Counted from the first letter of the stretch, positions 33,526 to 42,666 are shown. The stretch: DNA of 64,000 nucleotides from Lachnospiraceae bacterium (GCA_023664345.1 JAMPFQ010000012.1:52990-116989), one strand, 5' to 3'. Notes: generated by a model not told the origin, from the sequence alone. A program made the numbers and translations.

Positions 33526-33813
33526 GAGTGCAGAGACTGGAACAAATTGCCACAAGTGGCAATTGGAAAAAAGAACAGTCTCGGAACGGAAGCCCCCGGA
33601 AGGATTTTCAGACGCTTTGGCGGCTGAAGAATCCTTCCCCGCCAAGGGGGCTGAAGTGTAGAGACGGAACAAATTGCTACAAGTGGCGATTAGAAAAAAG
33701 AACAGTCTCGGAACGGAAGCCCCCGGAAGGATTTTCAGACGCTTTGGCGGCTGAAGAATCCTTCCCCGCCAAGGGGGCTGAAGTGTAGAGACGGAACTGG
33801 AATAGGAGGATTA
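33526..33813 (+). repeat. Modular hairpin element, two units, upstream of the zinc-ribbon gene
   Basis: A partial arm (GTGCAGAGACTGGAAC) and an ATTGCCACAAGTGGCAAT hairpin lead into two identical units of about 96 bases (33575-33670, 33701-33796), split by an ATTGCTACAAGTGGCGAT hairpin. Unit pairings are GTCTC/GAGAC, AGCCCCC/GGGGGCT and GGAAGGATTTTCAG/CTGAAGAATCCTTCC. The array ends GGAACTGGAATAGGAGG, the ribosome binding site of the next gene. An 86-codon frame through it is a repeat artefact. Confidence 0.85.
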
Positions 33814-33816
33814 CAA

Positions 33817-34386
33817 ATGGGTTCATATTACGAGCATAGGAGAAATGAAAAAGTGGAACTGCCGTATTCGTTTCAATGCGAGCAGTGTGGAAAGGACAGC
33901 GGCCCCATGGTAGCGGTCATTACCGGGGCGAACGCTACTCACAACAGTCATTTTAAGACGATCAGCGACGCGCAGGATGAGAAGCTGCGCAAACAGGCTC
34001 ACCAATACCTTGTGAAAGAGATCAAGAACGTACATAAAAACGTGACGGAAAAGAAGGTATATACTTCGGAATTTCACGATAACTGTCCTTTCTGCCACAA
34101 GCCCCAGTCCTGGGCGGTGTCAGGGGTGAAGGATGATATGTATACGAATCCGATCGTCTTTCTGGGGTGCGGCATCGTATTTGCCCTGATAGCATTTTTC
34201 GGCTATTCGGATGAGTCGATTCTCTTACCTTTGGCGGTATTTGCCTTGGGAGCGGTGGCTGCCATAGTCAGCCTGCTTTTGAATATCAATAAGGTCAACC
34301 AGAAAAAGAAGCAGACATCTTCCGGCGTACAGAACCTTCCGGTGATCCAGTGGGAGGCTGTCCAGCACCTGCTGAATGAATCATAA
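33817..34386 (+). CDS. Zinc-ribbon membrane protein
   Basis: The 189-residue protein has two CxxC pairs, CEQCGK near residue 25 and CPFCHK near residue 91, likely forming one zinc ribbon, then two membrane helices (about 113-128 and 132-152) and a cytosolic tail. I know no function. The start codon comes right after a hairpin-repeat array that provides AATAGGAGG. Confidence 0.7.
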   Translation: MGSYYEHRRNEKVELPYSFQCEQCGKDSGPMVAVITGANATHNSHFKTISDAQDEKLRKQAHQYLVKEIKNVHKNVTEKKVYTSEFHDNCPFCHKPQSWAVSGVKDDMYTNPIVFLGCGIVFALIAFFGYSDESILLPLAVFALGAVAAIVSLLLNINKVNQKKKQTSSGVQNLPVIQWEAVQHLLNES

Positions 34387-34448
34387 AACAGAGGCAGTAT
34401 GTGAACCGCTGTCATGGGAACGGTCAGGTTGAAGACAGGAGAAGAAAG

Positions 34449-35735
34449 ATGGAACTGATCATAAACGATGTGGATGTAATGACCCTGCCAAGTGAGAAAG
34501 CGCTGGAAACGCTGCTGAAAGAGATCGAGCGGCTGCAGTTCTATAACATAAGGAACGGTGAGGAAGATGATCGCGCGGAGAACATGAAGAAGATGTTCCG
34601 GGGGATGATAGCCAGGGCCGACCTGGATGATGACGATGAGACAAAATATATTTTTGAAGCCCTGCCCAAACTGCTGAATTTTTCCAGCCATTTTGGCAGT
34701 GACGATCCTGACAGTGATAAAATGCTCGAACTCCTGGATGTTATGGCGGAATCGGACATCGATTTTACCGAGGCAAGGTATTACCGCGGAAACAGGACGA
34801 ATTTCAGGGATCATCTGATCGAGCAGGTCTTTGACAAGTATTCTCTGATCGAAAAGCTGTCCCGGATGGGGATCGATCTGGACGAGGCGCTGGTCAACGG
34901 CAAGACCCCGGTGCATATCCTGATGTCCCGGAACCGAATGAACTCCTTTTTCCAGGGGGGAAAAGAAGAGCAGGAACTGGCGCGGATCATGGACTTTTTC
35001 AGCGTGGGATCCATGGAAGCGCTGGACAGGGACGGAAGTTCCGCTATCCACACAGCGGTCAAAAACAATCATTTTGAAGCGTTGGAGGCCATGATCAAAA
35101 AGGGGATCGATGTGAATATCACGGAGGATCAGCCTGCCGTAGGGGGAACCACTCCCTTGCATACGGCCTGCGCCTATGGTTTCCCGAAGATCGTGCAGAT
35201 GCTCATGGATGCGGGAGCGGACGATACCATGAAGAACGTGGAGGAAGAAACGCCCGCCCATGTGGCCGTTTCCGAGAAGATCAGGTTCAAGAAGATTACC
35301 GTGGAAGAGCGGGCGGAAATGATCAAAGCCCTGAAAAATATCGATATTCCGGGCAAAGGTGGGCAGACACCGCTGATGCTTGCCCAGGACTATCATTTAT
35401 TTATCTCCAATGTGCTCACACCGCTGCTGATCGAGAAGGGAGCCGATGTGAACCGGAAAGATGATAACGGAAACACCGCAATCCTGCTTTACGCGCAGTG
35501 GCAGTGTCATATGAGCGTGGTGAAGCCCATGGTGAAGGCGGGGCTGGATCTCAATGCCAGGAATAAGGACGGCAACACCATCCTCCATCTGGCGCTGAAA
35601 AACAAAAGCTGTGAGGAAGCGCGATACCTGATCAAGAAAGGCGCGGACTATAACATCGCCAACGAGCGGCAAGTGACGCCCATACAGATCGCTGTGGAAG
35701 AAGGGCTGGAGGATGTGCTGGAGTTGATGGTCTGA
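34449..35735 (+). CDS. Ankyrin-repeat protein
   Basis: The 428-residue protein carries a helical N-terminal region of about 130 residues and then ankyrin repeats to the end: GKTPVHILMSRN, DGSSAIHTAVKNNHFEAL, GTTPLHTACAYGFPKIVQMLMDAGA, GQTPLMLAQDY, GNTAILLYAQ, GNTILHLALKN and RQVTPIQIAVEEG. It binds proteins; the partner is unknown. In bacteria such proteins can serve as immunity or scaffold proteins. The start at 34449 follows GACAGGAGAAG; a longer frame to 34401 lacks a ribosome binding site. It ends the plus-strand cluster before a terminator. Confidence 0.88.
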   Translation: MELIINDVDVMTLPSEKALETLLKEIERLQFYNIRNGEEDDRAENMKKMFRGMIARADLDDDDETKYIFEALPKLLNFSSHFGSDDPDSDKMLELLDVMAESDIDFTEARYYRGNRTNFRDHLIEQVFDKYSLIEKLSRMGIDLDEALVNGKTPVHILMSRNRMNSFFQGGKEEQELARIMDFFSVGSMEALDRDGSSAIHTAVKNNHFEALEAMIKKGIDVNITEDQPAVGGTTPLHTACAYGFPKIVQMLMDAGADDTMKNVEEETPAHVAVSEKIRFKKITVEERAEMIKALKNIDIPGKGGQTPLMLAQDYHLFISNVLTPLLIEKGADVNRKDDNGNTAILLYAQWQCHMSVVKPMVKAGLDLNARNKDGNTILHLALKNKSCEEARYLIKKGADYNIANERQVTPIQIAVEEGLEDVLELMV

Positions 35736-35783
35736 ATTTTATGTATACATTTTTATTTCCGCAAGCAGTGAGCCAAACTGATA

Positions 35784-35835
35784 CAGTCAGAAAAATCCCC
35801 GGCAGGTCACAGGAAGCCGGGGATTTTTCTGACTG
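35784..35835. terminator. Strong bidirectional terminator
   Basis: CAGTCAGAAAAATCCCCGGC pairs with GCCGGGGATTTTTCTGACTG around a 12-base loop. The stem contains A-runs on the left and T-runs on the right, so it can stop transcription both from the ankyrin gene and from the convergent minus-strand gene at 35860. Confidence 0.9.
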
Positions 35836-35859
35836 ATCATAAATTCGGATTATGGTTTT

Positions 35860-36465
35860 CTATTCTTTCAGGCAGTCAATATAAATGTTTATGGTTTCTT
35901 CGATTTTCTCCCAATTTTGATTCAGCTCAGGATATAATCCTGTTTCGCCAAACCCGATCATATCAGTGAGAGCCAAAAATAATTCCGTATCCAGAAAGCC
36001 GCGGCTGCAGCCAGCAGTTTCGGCTTCCCGCAAGATCTGCGGATACCTCAGTTCTTTTTTTACCCTTTTTGAGAAACAGTATTCTAATAGATCTGACGGA
36101 AGGTCATTTCTTCGATCTTCACCAGATAGTTCTCTTGCGATACGGATTTCAAGACCGTAAATATTCTGGATACCGTGATTCCAGGTTTTAAATTCAAATG
36201 AAAAATTTGCTTTATGGGCGATCTCACAGATCTCCAACGCAAGTTCTTTATCGCCGTAAATATAGAGCCAATATGCCAAAGAGCATAAACAGTCTGTATC
36301 CGAACTGCTCTTAAAGGAGCATTTTTGTATTAGCTTTTTGCAGGGTCTGACGATTCTAGGATAGATTTTCTGTGTGTTTTCCCGATCATACTGCTTCAGG
36401 ATTTTTTGAAGTATTGGCTGCAGCATATCCTGAAAATATTTGATCTCTTGTTGCAACGTATCCAT
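35860..36465 (-). CDS. Hypothetical protein (201 aa)
   Basis: A cytosolic helical protein containing CLCSLAYWLYIYGDKELALEICE, which resembles a TPR-like helix pair, and GLEIRIARELSGEDRR. I do not recognise a family. The ATG at 36465 follows TTGGAGGCG; a TTG four codons upstream overlaps that site. It lies 15 bases after the gene at 36481-36981 on the same strand, in the AT-rich accessory stretch, which suggests an accessory or immunity-type role (weak inference). Confidence 0.6.
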   Translation of the reverse strand: MDTLQQEIKYFQDMLQPILQKILKQYDRENTQKIYPRIVRPCKKLIQKCSFKSSSDTDCLCSLAYWLYIYGDKELALEICEIAHKANFSFEFKTWNHGIQNIYGLEIRIARELSGEDRRNDLPSDLLEYCFSKRVKKELRYPQILREAETAGCSRGFLDTELFLALTDMIGFGETGLYPELNQNWEKIEETINIYIDCLKE

Positions 36466-36480
36466 TTTCGCCTCCAATGA

Positions 36481-36981
36481 TCATTGTGGAAGCAGCATGG
36501 GTACGCCGGGCCACATCAATTCCGGCATGGAATCCAATTTGTTTAAATAGACAAATATAGTCTGTTGATCTCCCCAGATCCCCGAATCAGGTTTTCTTGT
36601 GCATAATGTTATATGATAATATCCCGGATTCATGGGAACGATCTGTTCCGAAGGACACTCTGTACTCCACTCCATCAGCCAAAACAGGTCGATCACACAT
36701 AGCTTTGTGTCCTGGATATCAATCCCTAAGCGGATCGCAACAGGATATTCTGCCAGCAGGTCTTCCGTCGGATATCCCTCTCTGAACTTTAGTGTGAACT
36801 TTCCGCTGCTTCCCGTACAGAAGCCTACTACGTCGCCCTTTTTGATGTGCCTTGCCACATCCTCCGGTTTTGAGTATTCTTCGTCAAAAAAATTACAGCC
36901 TTCAGGAATATTCTTATTCGTTTCAGGTGAATAGAACACGATCCCCATTCCGTCAGGATCCAAATGAATATCCTTTTCCAT
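36481..36981 (-). CDS. Hypothetical protein (166 aa)
   Basis: A soluble, beta-rich protein without signal peptide. Segments such as GKFTLKFREGYP and NPGYYHITLCTRKP suggest a compact all-beta fold like those seen among immunity proteins, but I cannot name a family. The start at 36981 follows AGGAG in GACAGGAGC. It lies between the VOC protein gene and the 201-residue gene on the same strand and is probably co-transcribed. Confidence 0.6.
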   Translation of the reverse strand: MEKDIHLDPDGMGIVFYSPETNKNIPEGCNFFDEEYSKPEDVARHIKKGDVVGFCTGSSGKFTLKFREGYPTEDLLAEYPVAIRLGIDIQDTKLCVIDLFWLMEWSTECPSEQIVPMNPGYYHITLCTRKPDSGIWGDQQTIFVYLNKLDSMPELMWPGVPMLLPQ

Positions 36982-36997
36982 GGATTTGATGCTCCTG

Positions 36998-37438
36998 TCA
37001 TAGTTTTTCTGTATAGCCGCCTGTGATCTCGATAGGATTTCCGTCAGGATCCATAAAGGTAAAATACCAGTATGGTGAAAAAACATTTATAAACCGGATT
37101 TCAGTCATCTGCGTTGCAATTCCCAAATCTTTTATCCTATTGTATTCTGCTTTCAGGTCTTCCACTCCTAAGTTGATAAATACCTTACGGGTATTTAGGC
37201 TATTCGCAATCTCGCTTTGGTTATCATATATTTCCCAATACTCACCTTTTGTTACTACCTGCTCGGGATTTTCGCTGTCATAATAACCGTTCATGAGGCA
37301 GAGGTTGAGTCCTTCATTATGAAACATGGCGAAACGCGTTCCGTTTACAGCGCTTACTTTCCTGTCAAAAAGTTTCTCATAAAAGGAAACCGATCTATCA
37401 AAGTCCTTGACGATCAAGTAAATGGAACCATACCGCAT
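36998..37438 (-). CDS. VOC/glyoxalase superfamily protein
   Basis: The 146-residue protein begins RYGSIYLIVKDFDRSVSFYEKLF and ends YFTFMDPDGNPIEITGG, the two halves of a vicinal-oxygen-chelate fold. Only some metal ligands are apparent (Glu in the last strand), so it may be a metalloenzyme such as a dioxygenase or resistance protein, or a ligand binder. The start at 37438 follows GGGAGA. It is the first gene of the minus-strand trio and faces the AbiE operon. Confidence 0.8.
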   Translation of the reverse strand: MRYGSIYLIVKDFDRSVSFYEKLFDRKVSAVNGTRFAMFHNEGLNLCLMNGYYDSENPEQVVTKGEYWEIYDNQSEIANSLNTRKVFINLGVEDLKAEYNRIKDLGIATQMTEIRFINVFSPYWYFTFMDPDGNPIEITGGYTEKL

Positions 37439-37484
37439 TGCTGTTTCTCCCATAACCCAGATTGCTGCGTAAAATTTTGATTAA

Positions 37485-37513
37485 AGCATACCACAAAACA
37501 GTTGTCTTGTACA
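37485..37513 (-). promoter_or_regulatory. Candidate promoter of the minus-strand trio
   Basis: On the minus strand: -35 TGTACA (37513-37508), 17-base spacer ending in TGG, -10 TATGCT (37490-37485) with an extended -10 TG. It lies next to, but outside, the AbiE inverted repeat. Confidence 0.5.
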
Positions 37514-37515
37514 CA

Positions 37516-37561
37516 TTTACTTTCTCGCTTAAAAATGATACAATTTAAGCGAGAAAGTAAA
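37516..37561 (+). promoter_or_regulatory. AbiE promoter inside a perfect 18-bp inverted repeat (operator)
   Basis: TTTACTTTCTCGCTTAAA (37516-37533) and its exact reverse complement (37544-37561) are separated by 10 bases. The repeat contains a -35 TTTACT (37516-37521), 17-base spacer and -10 TACAAT (37539-37544). AbiEi antitoxins are known to repress their own promoter by binding inverted repeats, so this is the expected autoregulatory operator. Confidence 0.85.
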
Positions 37562-37573
37562 GGAGACCATTTT

Positions 37574-38167
37574 ATGACCAAAAACGATATTTTGCAGCAG
37601 CTGATAGAGGAAAACAACGGGTATCTGCTCTCATCCATGGCAGTAGAGAAAAATATTTCAAAAACATTTTTGGCAAAATATGTAAATGAAAATGGGTTGG
37701 AGCGGGTCGCAAGAGGCATCTATATTACAGAGGATGTATGGCCGGATGAACTGTATATCATGCAGGTGCGGAATGCAGCGGTTATCTTTTCAGGCGAAAC
37801 AGCGCTCTATCTCCATGGACTGATAGACAGGGAATATTCAGAAATCTGTATTTCTGTACCTACAGGCTATAATGCCACACATTTAAAAGCGGAAAATGTG
37901 CGCATAAAATATGCATCAAAAAGTAGTTATGGACTTGGAGTATGCACAGTACCATCAACGAGTGGAAATATGGTTAAGGTTTATGACAGGGAACGGTGCA
38001 TCTGTGATCTGGTGTCAAACAGAAATATAATAGAAGTACAGAATTTCCAGGCTGCCATGAAAGGATATATGTCAGAAAAAGGCAAAAGATTGTCCAGACT
38101 GATCGAGTATGCGGAAAAACTTGGGATGCGGGATGAAGTGATGAAATATGTGGAGGTTTTCGGATGA
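37574..38167 (+). CDS. abiEi: Type IV antitoxin AbiEi (winged-helix)
   Basis: The 197-residue protein has an N-terminal winged-helix DNA-binding part (LLSSMAVEKNISKTFLAKYVNENGLERVARGIYI) and the AbiEi C-terminal domain (FSGETALYLHGLIDREY, then VYDRERCICDLV). It should neutralise AbiEii and repress the operon. The ATG at 37574 follows AAAGGAGACC. Its stop overlaps the toxin start (ATGA). Confidence 0.92.
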   Translation: MTKNDILQQLIEENNGYLLSSMAVEKNISKTFLAKYVNENGLERVARGIYITEDVWPDELYIMQVRNAAVIFSGETALYLHGLIDREYSEICISVPTGYNATHLKAENVRIKYASKSSYGLGVCTVPSTSGNMVKVYDRERCICDLVSNRNIIEVQNFQAAMKGYMSEKGKRLSRLIEYAEKLGMRDEVMKYVEVFG

Positions 38168-39015
38168 TTCATACAGCGAAACAGCTGAAAGATAAGGTGC
38201 GGAATATTTCAAAAGGAGATAATAATATCGCAAAAATGCTGATCAGAAATTTTATGATGGAGCGTTTTTTGGAGAGGGTATCTGTGTCTGATTACCGCGA
38301 TCAAATTATTCTTAAGGGAGGCATGCTGGTTGCAGCCATCGTAGGCGTTGATATGAGGGCGACCATGGATATTGACGCAACCGTGAAAGCGTTTCCCGTG
38401 AATGCAGATGATGCACAGAGAATGATTTCTGAAATATGCGCTATCCCATTGGGAGATGGGGTCTGTTTTCACATTACCTCTGTGTCAGATATTATGACGG
38501 ATTTTGAATATCCCGGCATCAGAATGATGCTTGAAGCTACATTGGAACGAATGAGGCAGCCTGTCAAGATTGATATTTCAACAGATGATGTGATTACACC
38601 CTCAGCAGTGGAATATGAATATAAACTGATGTTTGAAGATAGAACGATTTCTCTTATTACATATAATATGGAAACATTGCTTGCGGAGAAAATACAGACA
38701 GTTTTAACGAGGGGAATCGCAAATACCAGGTTGAGAGATTTTTATGATGTATATGAAGTTATGAGAATATGTATGGACAAGGTGGATAAAGATATCCTGC
38801 TGCAGGCATTTAGAGCAACCTGTAAAAAGAGGGGAACTATTTTTTCAAAAGAGGAGATGAGCGAAACTCTAATATTGATAGAAAATGATGCAGGAATGGC
38901 GGGGATGTGGGAGCAATTTAAGAAAAAGAATTATTTTGTGGGCAATCTGGAATGGAAAGATGTATTAAATGGCGTCCGGGATGCGATTGATGTGTATATA
39001 GCAGATAAACTCTGA
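38164..39015 (+). CDS. abiEii: Type IV toxin AbiEii, nucleotidyltransferase
   Basis: The 283-residue protein has the AbiEii/DUF1814 nucleotidyltransferase motifs: IILKGGMLVA (motif I), RATMDIDATV (paired acids), LLAEKIQTVLTRG and RLRDFYDVYEV. Members can halt growth by modifying tRNA or nucleotides during phage infection (abortive infection). It overlaps the antitoxin by 4 bases, and 37 bases follow before the helicase gene, so the defence genes may share the AbiE promoter. Confidence 0.92.
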   Translation: MIHTAKQLKDKVRNISKGDNNIAKMLIRNFMMERFLERVSVSDYRDQIILKGGMLVAAIVGVDMRATMDIDATVKAFPVNADDAQRMISEICAIPLGDGVCFHITSVSDIMTDFEYPGIRMMLEATLERMRQPVKIDISTDDVITPSAVEYEYKLMFEDRTISLITYNMETLLAEKIQTVLTRGIANTRLRDFYDVYEVMRICMDKVDKDILLQAFRATCKKRGTIFSKEEMSETLILIENDAGMAGMWEQFKKKNYFVGNLEWKDVLNGVRDAIDVYIADKL

Positions 39016-39052
39016 GAAGAAAAGATACAAAGGAAAAGTGGGGTGTTTCAAG

Positions 39053-42000
39053 ATGGATAGCAATCAAATTATAAGTAATATGAAAACATATCTTCATATT
39101 TCAGCAAATCTATTGACCGAGTGGCTGTGTAAGTTTCTCCCAAAGGCAACACCGGATTGGTGGGAAGACTGTGTGATGGACAAACTAACCTATACCCAGC
39201 GGGAGACAGCTAAGAGAAAAGGTTTTACAAATCTTAAAGAATTTGATCTGGCTTCCCTTTTGAGAATAGCTGATAAGTCTTGGTATGCGATGCGGGAAAT
39301 AGTATATCTTTCCACACAAGAGAGGGAATGCATCAGAAATATGATGCGTGTGCGAAATAACTGGGCACACTGTAGCACAGTGCTTCCGGGCAAGGATGCT
39401 ATTATTGAGGATCTTGATACGCTGCATCGGTTTTTTGAACAGATGGGGTGTGATGGCGGGCTGGTTAATGAAGTTGAACAGATGGCAGAAGCCGTGAAAT
39501 CTTCTTCCATGGTTGATTTTGATGTACTTTTAAAAGAGGGATCGGGAGAAGAAGTACTATATGGAACCGATGCTGAAAATGAGATAGCAGAGAAGAGCCT
39601 GGTTTATTTAGTTGGGGATCCCACTACGCGCGGCATTGTAATGTCTATTACAGACATTGGTGATACCAAAAAGTATGATGTATTTGTTGACGGGCAATTT
39701 AAGACTTATTATTCCGGACAGATCGCACCTGTGGCAGAGACAGATTCCTGCAACTGGGTGGATATCAATACATTCCGAAGCTATTTGACGGCATATCAGA
39801 TTAATAATCCATCCAATCGCGATTTGTATTCCTTGAATTCTGCAAGAATAGATTTTGTACCGTATCAGTTCAGGCCGGCATTAAAGTTGATTCATGCAGA
39901 CGAACCACGTATCCTTATTGCGGATAGTGTGGGGGTTGGTAAGACAATCGAGGCGGGGCTTATTATCAAGGAGTTACAGGCAAGAAGTGAACTTGAAAAT
40001 ATTTTAATCATATGCCCGAAGCCTCTGGTGGCAGAGCGTAAATGGGAACTGGAAATGAAGAGATTTGATGAAGAGTTTATCCCGGTTACCGGATCGGAAC
40101 TTCGTCAGATTATTTCCGATACGGACAGGGACGGAGAGTGGCCTGTCAGATATAGCAAAACAATTGTGCCCTATTCAGTTTTGGATGGTCGCACTTATCA
40201 TGGGGATACCGGAAGAAAAAGTACTTTCTTTGGGCTTAAGGGTTTGGATCCGGCTCCTCATTTTGATCTTGTTATAGTTGATGAGGCGCATCATATCAGA
40301 AACGGCAGCATGGAGAAAGAAAAGGCATTTGAATATAAATGTGTTAAGTATTTCTGTGACCATGCGGATGCAGTTGTCATGCTGACGGCTACACCTTTAC
40401 AGACCAAAGATGATGATTTGTTTACATTGTTGAATGTCCTGAGACCGGATGTGTTTTTTGACAAACCTGCTTTCAATCTTATGGCGAGACCGAATGCTCA
40501 CATTTCAGCAGCATCCAGTCTGATACGAAAGGCTGCGAAGAACTGGCAGGAACAGGCAGTCAGGGAATTGGAGGGGGTCCTTGAAACACAGTGGGGAGAG
40601 AATGTCATAGCGGTGAATCCGGCATATGCCTCTATACTTCAGATCTTGCAGCAGGAAAAGATTACAAGGGAAGAACGCGTAAGGCTTATTTCTGATGTGG
40701 AGAGTCTGCATAGCTTTCATTCCATGCTTAACCGTACCAGAAGAAAGGACATACAGGATTTCTGTATCAGAAGACCCTTTACATTGGCAGTGGAATTTAC
40801 TCCTGCACAGCAGGCACTGCATGATGAACTTCTTCGTTTTGAACAGAATGCCCTTATGCAGTTACATGGAGATGCGAGGTCGATTCCTTTTATGATGTCA
40901 ACAATCAAGAGGCAGGCGGCAAGCTGTATATTTGGATTGGCGCCACATATCAGAGATCTGATCAGGCGAAGATTTGTACAGATGGACGGAGATTCGGATA
41001 GTGAGATGCCAGGGTTTGAATTTTCGGGAACCGGCGCAGGCGCATTAGAAGAACTGGCACAGAATCTGTTACAAATGGCGGATAGCCTTCCTGAAGAAGA
41101 CCCTAAATTTGACCAGATGATGACGGTAATCCGCGAAAAGCAGGCTGCTGAAAATAATAAGATCATTATATTCAGCACATTCCGTTTTACTCTCGGATAT
41201 CTTAAGGAAAAACTTATAAAAGCAGGTTTCAGAGTAGATCAGGTAGATGGTAGTGTAAAGGATGCTGTACGTCAAGATTTACGGGCAAGATTTGAATTGC
41301 CAAAGTCTGATCCGGAGGCGCTTGATATTCTGCTGTTTACGGAAGTTGGCTCTGAAGGGCTTGATTATCAGTTCTGCAACATGATGATAAACTATGATCT
41401 GCCCTGGAATCCTATGAAAATTGAACAGAGGATTGGCCGTATTGATCGTCGCGGGCAGAAAAGTGAGGCGGTTAGCATATATAATGTTATTACGAATGGA
41501 ACGGTTGATGCGGACATCTATTATAGATGTTTGATGCGGATTGGGATATTCGAGAGCAGCATCGGCGAGTGTGAAGAAATTCTGGGTGAAATTGCTGAGC
41601 GGATCGATCAGATAGTAGTTGTCCCCACACTTACGGAGGAAGAACGAAAAATTAAGCTGGAACAGATGGCAGATAATGAGGTGCGGAAGATTCAGGAAAT
41701 GAATCGTCTGGAGGAGGAAGAAAAAGAATTCTTTGGCTTTGATTTATCAGAATACATGACAAGTCAGGAAATACATAAGGCTGAGAATCCATGGCTGAGT
41801 CAGAAAAATTTACAGATTATGATTGAGCAATATATGGAAGAAAGGCTTGGAAAAGGAACATATTTCCTTGGCGAAAGTGACGTGAAGCAGTTGAGATTGT
41901 CTGCAACGGCAAGGGAATTGCTCCGAGAAGATTTCCGAAAACTTCCCGCAGGCAGAAATGCAGTGAGACGGAGTTGGGATATCTATTTAAAAGGGAAAAA

Positions 42001-42631
42001 TCCGATGCACCCTGTCACTTTTGATTCCGAGGCGGCAGAGAAAAACAGGGATGCTTTTTTCATCACGGCAATGCATCCGCTGGCCAGGCAGGCTGCAGAA
42101 TATTATAATTTAAATAAGCAGGCATATATCAGAGTACAGTATGCGAATGATGATTTACCGACAGGAACATATTATTTTTCGGTTTACGCATGGAGTTATG
42201 TCGGCCTCAATCCGCACTTTAGATTAATGATTATCTGTGATAACGATATCATTGCGGATGAACTTCCGGATATCCTTCAAGAGTCTCAAAACGGAGCGCC
42301 TGCAGTAAAAATGCTGCCCTCTGATTGGGATGCGTTGGAGAAGAAACATGTAAAGCTGTGGATGGAAGAAAAGCGTAATGAGGTTAAGGAGGCCGAAAAT
42401 GCAGCTACATTCAAAATTGAAAGTTTGACGAATAATTTCCGTAATCTCCAGAGAACACTGGAACAGAAAATCATTGATACTGCAAGTGAAAGCATTCAAA
42501 GGATGTATACCGGTGAGTTGGAATCTGCGCGGGAAAGGTATGAAGTCAAAGTTCAGTCTATTCGTCAGCAGGTGGCACAGGCGGATATACATACTACATT
42601 GATCGCTAATGGAATATTGGAGATCGTTTGA
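39053..42631 (+). CDS. HEPN-domain SNF2/RapA-type helicase
   Basis: The 1192-residue protein has an N-terminal Swt1-like HEPN domain (about 1-140) with an Rx4H ribonuclease motif in VRNNWAHCST (Arg101, His106). The SNF2 ATPase follows: Walker A SVGVGKTIEAG near 290, DEAH box IVDEAHHIRNG near 410, LTATPLQ, and the C-terminal lobe with GSEGLDYQ and QRIGRIDRRGQ near 800. A long helical tail of about 350 residues ends the protein. The layout resembles DrmD-type helicases of defence systems, with an added HEPN. A GTG at 39038 with AAAGGA is an alternative start. It pairs with the downstream GHKL ATPase. Confidence 0.9.
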   Translation: MDSNQIISNMKTYLHISANLLTEWLCKFLPKATPDWWEDCVMDKLTYTQRETAKRKGFTNLKEFDLASLLRIADKSWYAMREIVYLSTQERECIRNMMRVRNNWAHCSTVLPGKDAIIEDLDTLHRFFEQMGCDGGLVNEVEQMAEAVKSSSMVDFDVLLKEGSGEEVLYGTDAENEIAEKSLVYLVGDPTTRGIVMSITDIGDTKKYDVFVDGQFKTYYSGQIAPVAETDSCNWVDINTFRSYLTAYQINNPSNRDLYSLNSARIDFVPYQFRPALKLIHADEPRILIADSVGVGKTIEAGLIIKELQARSELENILIICPKPLVAERKWELEMKRFDEEFIPVTGSELRQIISDTDRDGEWPVRYSKTIVPYSVLDGRTYHGDTGRKSTFFGLKGLDPAPHFDLVIVDEAHHIRNGSMEKEKAFEYKCVKYFCDHADAVVMLTATPLQTKDDDLFTLLNVLRPDVFFDKPAFNLMARPNAHISAASSLIRKAAKNWQEQAVRELEGVLETQWGENVIAVNPAYASILQILQQEKITREERVRLISDVESLHSFHSMLNRTRRKDIQDFCIRRPFTLAVEFTPAQQALHDELLRFEQNALMQLHGDARSIPFMMSTIKRQAASCIFGLAPHIRDLIRRRFVQMDGDSDSEMPGFEFSGTGAGALEELAQNLLQMADSLPEEDPKFDQMMTVIREKQAAENNKIIIFSTFRFTLGYLKEKLIKAGFRVDQVDGSVKDAVRQDLRARFELPKSDPEALDILLFTEVGSEGLDYQFCNMMINYDLPWNPMKIEQRIGRIDRRGQKSEAVSIYNVITNGTVDADIYYRCLMRIGIFESSIGECEEILGEIAERIDQIVVVPTLTEEERKIKLEQMADNEVRKIQEMNRLEEEEKEFFGFDLSEYMTSQEIHKAENPWLSQKNLQIMIEQYMEERLGKGTYFLGESDVKQLRLSATARELLREDFRKLPAGRNAVRRSWDIYLKGKNPMHPVTFDSEAAEKNRDAFFITAMHPLARQAAEYYNLNKQAYIRVQYANDDLPTGTYYFSVYAWSYVGLNPHFRLMIICDNDIIADELPDILQESQNGAPAVKMLPSDWDALEKKHVKLWMEEKRNEVKEAENAATFKIESLTNNFRNLQRTLEQKIIDTASESIQRMYTGELESARERYEVKVQSIRQQVAQADIHTTLIANGILEIV

Positions 42632-42666
42632 GATACATAAGAATCTACACATTGGAGGGAAATACC

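Noticed and set aside
33528-33788. 86-codon plus-strand frame after the 308-residue gene
   Set aside because: It runs through two identical hairpin-repeat units; the protein repeat (KEQSRNGSPRKDFQTLW type) is just the DNA repeat translated.
34203-35396. 397-codon minus-strand frame opposite the ankyrin gene
   Set aside because: The plus strand encodes clear ankyrin repeats; the antisense product has no recognisable domain.
37502-37573. Upstream start for AbiEi
   Set aside because: It would place the promoter and operator inside the coding region; the ATG at 37574 has AAAGGAG ahead.
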